From assembly GCA_036874045.1 (NCBI GenBank), contig CM072335.1, forward strand, positions 10,436,001 through 10,500,000: a stretch of 64,000 nt of DNA. The letters run 5' to 3'. The notes beneath the pieces were generated by a model. That model was given only the letters and a program-made list of their open reading frames with translations. It was not told the DNA's origin and ran no database searches. Shown here piece after piece: positions 59,769 to 64,000 of this stretch. The position numbers and the translations under genes are program-made. The stretch comes from Cymodocea nodosa. Its lineage: Eukaryota > Streptophyta > Magnoliopsida > Alismatales > Cymodoceaceae. Position 1 is the first letter of the stretch. Every line of letters begins with the position of its first letter.

Positions 59769-60157
59769 TTTTGCATCATGGTAGGATGGTGTTTTTGTAA
59801 ATCAAGCACACACTAAGAGACGACCCTATTATTGATAATGGTTTCGAAAATTAATGTCAAATATTGAATGACATCATGATCAAAATGTGCCATTCTAACG
59901 TTGGTTGATATCGAAAGAGTCGTATTCTCTTACTAAAATTTTGTAACTTCTTAACTTCCAACAATTAAGGTACCATGAAATGCGAAACGTTTAATATCCG
60001 TTGGGTCGTGATGTTTTTTTAAAAGAGATGTAATCTTTGAAAATGAGTTGAAATAATGGGATCTTCATTGACATACCTTAAATAATCTAATTCAACAAGT
60101 TTCTAGTGTCAACTCTCATAGTTTTTGATCTTTCTGTAATGATGAATTTAATATTAT

Positions 60158-60250
60158 GTGTGCGACCATACCAACACAAAAACACTAGATCTCATTAGAA
60201 CTCCAAAGTTAAATGTGTTCGGTCGAGAGTAGTATTAAGATGGGTGACCT
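60158..60250 (+). pseudogene. 5S-like copy 117, truncated near position 93
   Basis: After gatgggtgacct the sequence jumps to tttacaaactttaaa of the spacer: about 326 bp are missing, including the 5S 3' end, both T-runs and most of the spacer. Only about 90 bp separate it from the next copy. Confidence 0.86.
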
Positions 60251-60340
60251 TTTACAAACTTTAAATAATCTAATTCAACAACTTTTTAGTGTGAATTATC
60301 ATAGTTTTCTATCTTTCTGTAATGATGAATTTAATAATTT

Positions 60341-60460
60341 GTGTTCAACCATACCAACACAAAAGTACTGGATCTCATCAGAACTTTAAAGTTAAATGTG
60401 TTTAGGCAAGAGTAGTACTAGGATGGGTGACCTGTTGGGAAGTCTTTGTGTTGCACTCCT
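60341..60460 (+). rRNA. 5S rRNA-like copy 118
   Basis: GTGTTCAACC start, T26, T46-T47, A64, A68, G95 (cctgttg), T105. G81 (ctaggatggg) agrees with canonical 5S. Confidence 0.78.
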
Positions 60461-60849
60461 TTCTGCATCATGATAGGACGGTATTTTTCTAAATCAAATA
60501 CACACTAAGAGACAACCCTATTATTGATAATGGTTTCCAAAATTAATGTCATATATTGAATGACATCATGATCAAAATGTTCCATTATAACATTGGTTGA
60601 TATCGAAAGGGTCATATTCTCTAGCTAAAATTTTGTAACTTCTTAACTTCCAACAATTAGGGTACCATGAAATGCGAAACATTTAATATCCGTTGTGTCG
60701 TGACGTTTTTTTAAAAGAGTTGTAATCTTTGGAAATGAGTTGAAATAATTGGATCTTCATTGACAAACCTTAAATAATCTAATTTAACAAGTTTCTATTG
60801 TCAATTATCATAGTTTTCGATCCTTATGTAATGACAAATTTAGAAATAT

Positions 60850-60969
60850 GTGTGCGACCATACCAACACAAAAGCTCTCGATTTCATCAGAACTTCGAAG
60901 TTAAATGTGTTTAGGCGAGAATAGTACTAAGATGGGTGACCTCTTGGGAAGTCCTTGTGTCGCACTCCT
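60850..60969 (+). rRNA. 5S rRNA-like copy 119
   Basis: agctctcgatttc at 24-36, T46, A64, A71, C112. G48 (ttcgaag) agrees with canonical 5S. Confidence 0.78.
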
Positions 60970-61358
60970 TTTTGCATCATGGTAGGATGGTCTTTTTGTA
61001 AATCAAACACTCACTAAGAGACGACCCTATTATTGATAATGGTTTCCAAAATTAATGTCAAATATTGAATGACATCATGATCAAAATGTTCTATTATAAC
61101 GTTGGTTGATATCGAAAGGGTCGTATTCTCTTACTAAAATTTTATAACTTCTTAACTTCCAACAATTAGGGTACCATGAAATGCGAAACGTTTTATATCC
61201 GTTGTGTCGTGATGTTTTTTTAAAAGGGTTGTAATCTTTGAAAATGAGTTGAAATAATTGGATCTTCATTGACAAACCTTAAATAATCTAATTTAACAAG
61301 TTTCTATTGTCAATTATCATAGTTTTCGATCTTTTTGTTACGACAAATTTAGAAATAT

Positions 61359-61478
61359 GTGTGCGACCATACCAACGCAAAAGCATTGGATTTCATCAGA
61401 ACATCAAAGTTAAATGTGTTTGGGCGAGAGTAGTACTAAGGTGGGTGACCTCTTGGGAAGTCCTTGTGTTGCACTCCT
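61359..61478 (+). rRNA. 5S rRNA-like copy 120
   Basis: G20 (aacgc), T28, T34, A45, G83 (aaggtggg); preceded by an unusual gttacgacaaattt. Confidence 0.79.
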
Positions 61479-61867
61479 TTTTGCATCATGGTAGGACGTT
61501 ATTTTTGTAAATCAAATACACACTAATAGACGACCTTATTATTGATAATGGTTTCCAAAATTAATGTCATATATTGAATGACATCATGATCAAAATGTTC
61601 CATTATAACGTTGGTTGATATCGAAAGGGTCGTATTCTCTTACTAAAATTTTGTAACTTCTTCACTTCCAACAATTAGGGTACCATGAAATGCGAAACGT
61701 TTAATATCCGTTGTGTCGTGATGTTTTTTTAAAAGAGTTGTAATCTTTTAAAATGAGTTGAAATAATTGGATCTTCGTTGACAAACCTTAAATAATCTAA
61801 TTCAACAAGTTTCTAGTGTCAATTATCATAGTTTTCAATCTTTCCATAATGACAAATTTAGAAATGT

Positions 61868-61987
61868 GTGTGCGACCATTCCAACATTAAAGTATTGGAT
61901 CTCATCAGAATTCCAAAGTTAAATGTGTTTGGGCGAGAGTAGCACGAAGATGGGTGACCTCTTGGGAAGTCTTTGTGTCGCACTACT
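61868..61987 (+). rRNA. 5S rRNA-like copy 121
   Basis: T13, ttaaagtattgg at 20-31, T44, agcacgaag at 73-82, T105, C112, A118. Confidence 0.78.
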
Positions 61988-62100
61988 TTTTGCATCATCG
62001 TAGGGAGGTCTTTCGGTAAATCAAACACTCACTAAGAGACGACCCTATTACTAACAATGGTTTCCAAAATTAATTTCAAATATTGAATGACATCATGATT

Positions 62101-62112
62101 AAAATGAGAAAC
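62101..62112. other. 95-bp spacer deletion junction
   Basis: gattaaaatgagaaacg joins the atcaaaatg and aaatgagaaacg parts of the spacer; the short match aaaatg at both ends suggests a microhomology-type deletion. Confidence 0.7.
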
Positions 62113-62281
62113 GTTTAATATCCGTTGTATCGTGATGTTATTTTAAGAGAGTTGTAATCATTGCAAATGAGTTGAAATAATTGAATCTTCATTTACAAAC
62201 TTTAAATAATCTAATTCAACAACTTTCTAGTGTGAATTATCAATGTTTTCCATCTTTCTGTAATGATAAATTTCGAAATGT

Positions 62282-62343
62282 GTGTGTGACCATACGAACA
62301 CAAAAGCACTGGATGTCATCAAAACTCCAAAGTTAAATGTGTT
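62282..62343 (+). pseudogene. 5S-like copy 122, truncated near position 62
   Basis: After aaatgtgtt the sequence becomes attaatttttttgatc, the part of the spacer just upstream of the next 5S block. About 404 bp are gone, and only about 43 bp separate this fragment from the next copy. Confidence 0.86.
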
Positions 62344-62386
62344 ATTAATTTTTTTGATCTTTATGTAATGATAAATTTAGAAATGT

Positions 62387-62506
62387 GTGTGCGACCGTAC
62401 CAACACCAAAGCACTGGATTTCATCAAAACTTCAAAGTTAAATGTGTTTGTGCGAGAGTAGTACTAAGATGGGTGACCTCTTGGGAAGTCCTTGTGTTGC
62501 ACTCTT
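62387..62506 (+). rRNA. 5S rRNA-like copy 123
   Basis: G11, C21, T34, A41, T46, T65 (gtttgtgcg). Starts only 105 bp after the previous fragment. Confidence 0.79.
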
Positions 62507-62893
62507 TTTTGCATCATGATAGGATGGTCTTTTTGTAAATCAAAAACACACTAAGACGACCCTATTATTGATAATGGTTTCTAAAATTAATGCCATATAT
62601 TGAATGACATAATGATCAAAATGTTCCATTATAACGGTGGTTGATATCGAAAGGGTTGTATTCTATTACTAAAATTTTCTAACATCTTAACTTACAACAA
62701 TTAGAGTACGAGGAAATGAGAAACGTTTAATATCAGTTGTGTCGTGATGTGATTTTATGAGAGTTGTAATCATTGCAAATGAGTTGAAATAATTGGATCT
62801 TCATTTACAAACTTTAAATAATCGAATTCAACAAGTTTCTAGTGTCAATTATCAATGTTTTCGATCTGTCTGTAATGATAAATTTAAAAATCT

Positions 62894-63013
62894 GTGTGCG
62901 ACCATACCAACACAAAAGCACTGGATCTCATCAAAACTCCAAAGTAAATTGTGTTTGTGCGAGAGTAGTGCTAAGATGTGTGACCTCTTGGGAAGTCCTT
63001 GTGTTGCACTCCT
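62894..63013 (+). rRNA. 5S rRNA-like copy 124
   Basis: A41, gtaaattg at 51-58, T65, G77, T86 (gatgtgtg). Confidence 0.78.
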
Positions 63014-63402
63014 TTTTGAATCATGGTAGCGAGGTCTTTTTGTAAATCAAACACTCACTAAGAGACGACCCTATTGTTGATAATGGTTTCCAAAATTAAT
63101 GTCAAATATTGAATGACATTATGATAAAAATGTTCTATTATAACGGTGGTTGATATCGAAAGGGTTGTATTCTATTACTAAAATTTTGTAACATCTTAAC
63201 TTACAACAATTAGAGTACTAGGAAATGAGAAACGTTTAATATCCGTTGTGTCGTGATGTTATTTTAAGAGAGTTGTAATCATTGCAAATGAGTTGAAATA
63301 ATTGCATCTTCATTTACAAACTTTAAATAATCTAATTCAACAAGTTTCTAGTGTCAATTATCAATGTTTTCGATCTATCTGTAATGATAAATTTAATAAT
63401 CA

Positions 63403-63522
63403 ATGTGTGACCGTACCAACACAAAAGCATTGAATTTCATTAGAACTCCAATGTTAAATGTGTTTGGGCGAGAGTAGTACTAAGATAGGTGATCTCTTGG
63501 GAAGTCCTTATGTTGCACTTCT
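63403..63522 (+). rRNA. 5S rRNA-like copy 125
   Basis: A1, T6, G11, T28, A31, T34, T39, T49 (ccaatg), A85, T91, A108. Confidence 0.77.
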
Positions 63523-63911
63523 TTTTGCATTATGGTAGTATGGTATTTTTGTAAATCAAATACACACTATGAGACGACCCTATTATTGATAATGGTTTCC
63601 AAAATTAATGTCATATATTGAATGACATCATGATCAAAATGTTCCATTATAACGGTGGTTGATATCGAAAGGGTTGTATTTTATTACTAAAATTTTGTAA
63701 CATCTTAACTTACAACGATTAGAGTACCAGGAAATGAGAAACGTTTAATATCCGTTGTGTCGTGACGTTATTTTAAGAGAGTTGTAATCATTGCAAATGA
63801 GTTGTAATAATTGGATCTTCATTTACAAACTTTAAATAATCTAATTCAACAACTTTCTAGTGTGAATTATCAATGTTTTCGACCTGTCTATAATGATAAA
63901 TTTAGAAATGT

Positions 63912-64000
63912 GTGTGCGACCATACCAACACAAAAGCATTGGACCTTATCAGAACTATAAAGTTAAATGTGTTTGGGCGTGAGTAGTACTATGATGGGTG
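63912..64000 (+). pseudogene. 5S-like copy 126, cut by the window end
   Basis: Positions 1-89 only. T28, gaccttatc at 31-39, aactataaag at 42-51, T69, T81. The rest presumably lies beyond the window. Confidence 0.8.

Larger units (their letters stand above)
1..64000 (+). repeat. Tandem 5S rDNA-derived satellite array, unit about 509 bp
   Basis: Copies of a 5S-like block recur at intervals of 506-510 bp across the window, always on the plus strand. The array consensus differs from canonical plant 5S at positions 2, 9, 17, 21, 24, 29, 35, 48, 49, 56, 57, 61, 81, 95, 107 and 117; 11 of these are C-to-T or G-to-A. Variant families used in the entries below: A is the consensus; B has A10, A30, C40, A41 and T78; B' is B with G30 restored, a gggagag box and cctcttagga; C has G16 and T39, usually T6, and often T60 with G96; D has G16, T18, A25, G27 and C87; E has T1, T60 and G96; F has C40, A41 and T78 but keeps C10 and G30. 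Core copies also carry T119, which lengthens the following T-run. Whether any copy is transcribed cannot be told from sequence. Entries typed rRNA record homology, not proven function. Confidence 0.93.
49600..64000 (+). repeat. Right zone: mosaic, disrupted repeats of both spacer families
   Basis: Spacer families I and II alternate from unit to unit and some spacers change family part way. For example, the spacer at about 58274-58620 starts like II (tcaaatattgaatgac), continues as I (aattagagtacc, gttattttaagag), then shows the II-like cattgacaaacc and returns to I. Most deletions in the window are here: about 281 bp at 49.8 kb, 326 bp at 60.25 kb, 95 bp at 62.1 kb and 404 bp at 62.34 kb. No other gene is seen. 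Confidence 0.8.

Noticed and set aside
1-64000. CRISPR-like regular repeat/spacer pattern
   Set aside because: Both 5S blocks and spacers are repeated, units are about 509 bp, and the repeat is plant 5S. There are no unique short spacers and no cas genes.

Overview
The whole window is one head-to-tail array of 5S ribosomal DNA-derived repeats from a land plant nuclear genome. About every 509 bp the plus strand carries a 120-nt block that aligns end to end with plant 5S rRNA; the run GAGAGTAGTACTA and the block GATGGGTGACCTC are unmistakable. A spacer of about 389 bp lies between copies. I count 121 full-length 5S-like copies, four internally truncated ones, two cut by the window edges, and one extra 3' fragment made by a local duplication. 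I see no protein-coding gene. The roughly 67-codon open frames that recur once per repeat start at GTG in the spacer, run through the 5S block, and are by-products of the repeat.

The 5S blocks are not canonical. Against the plant 5S sequence as I know it, the array consensus has about 16 substitutions in 120, and nearly all copies share them. Eleven of the 16 are C-to-T or G-to-A, and four of six CpG sites are gone, as expected after long cytosine methylation. One change leaves a U-U mismatch in helix I. T-runs that could terminate RNA polymerase III remain after nearly every copy. The simplest reading is that a decayed 5S gene was re-amplified into a satellite, so the copies are probably pseudogenes.

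Layout. (1) Bases 1 to about 6,660: repeats mostly with spacer family I, and a nearly exact 4,125-bp-offset duplication (1-2534 and 4126-6659) carrying two copies of a 607-bp PIF/Harbinger-type DNA transposon derivative. (2) About 6,660 to 49,600: a homogenised core of spacer family II repeats, organised into higher-order repeats of 5S variants (here named A to F), including a six-repeat module present three times. (3) About 49,600 to 64,000: an older-looking flank with mixed family I/II spacers, most of the truncations, an 82-bp tandem duplication, and several copies keeping bases of the canonical 5S gene that the core has lost.

The 5S numbering used below sets position 1 at the G of GTGTGCGACC and position 120 at the last base of GCACTCCT. 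The canonical plant 5S sequence was recalled, not looked up, and identities were judged by eye.
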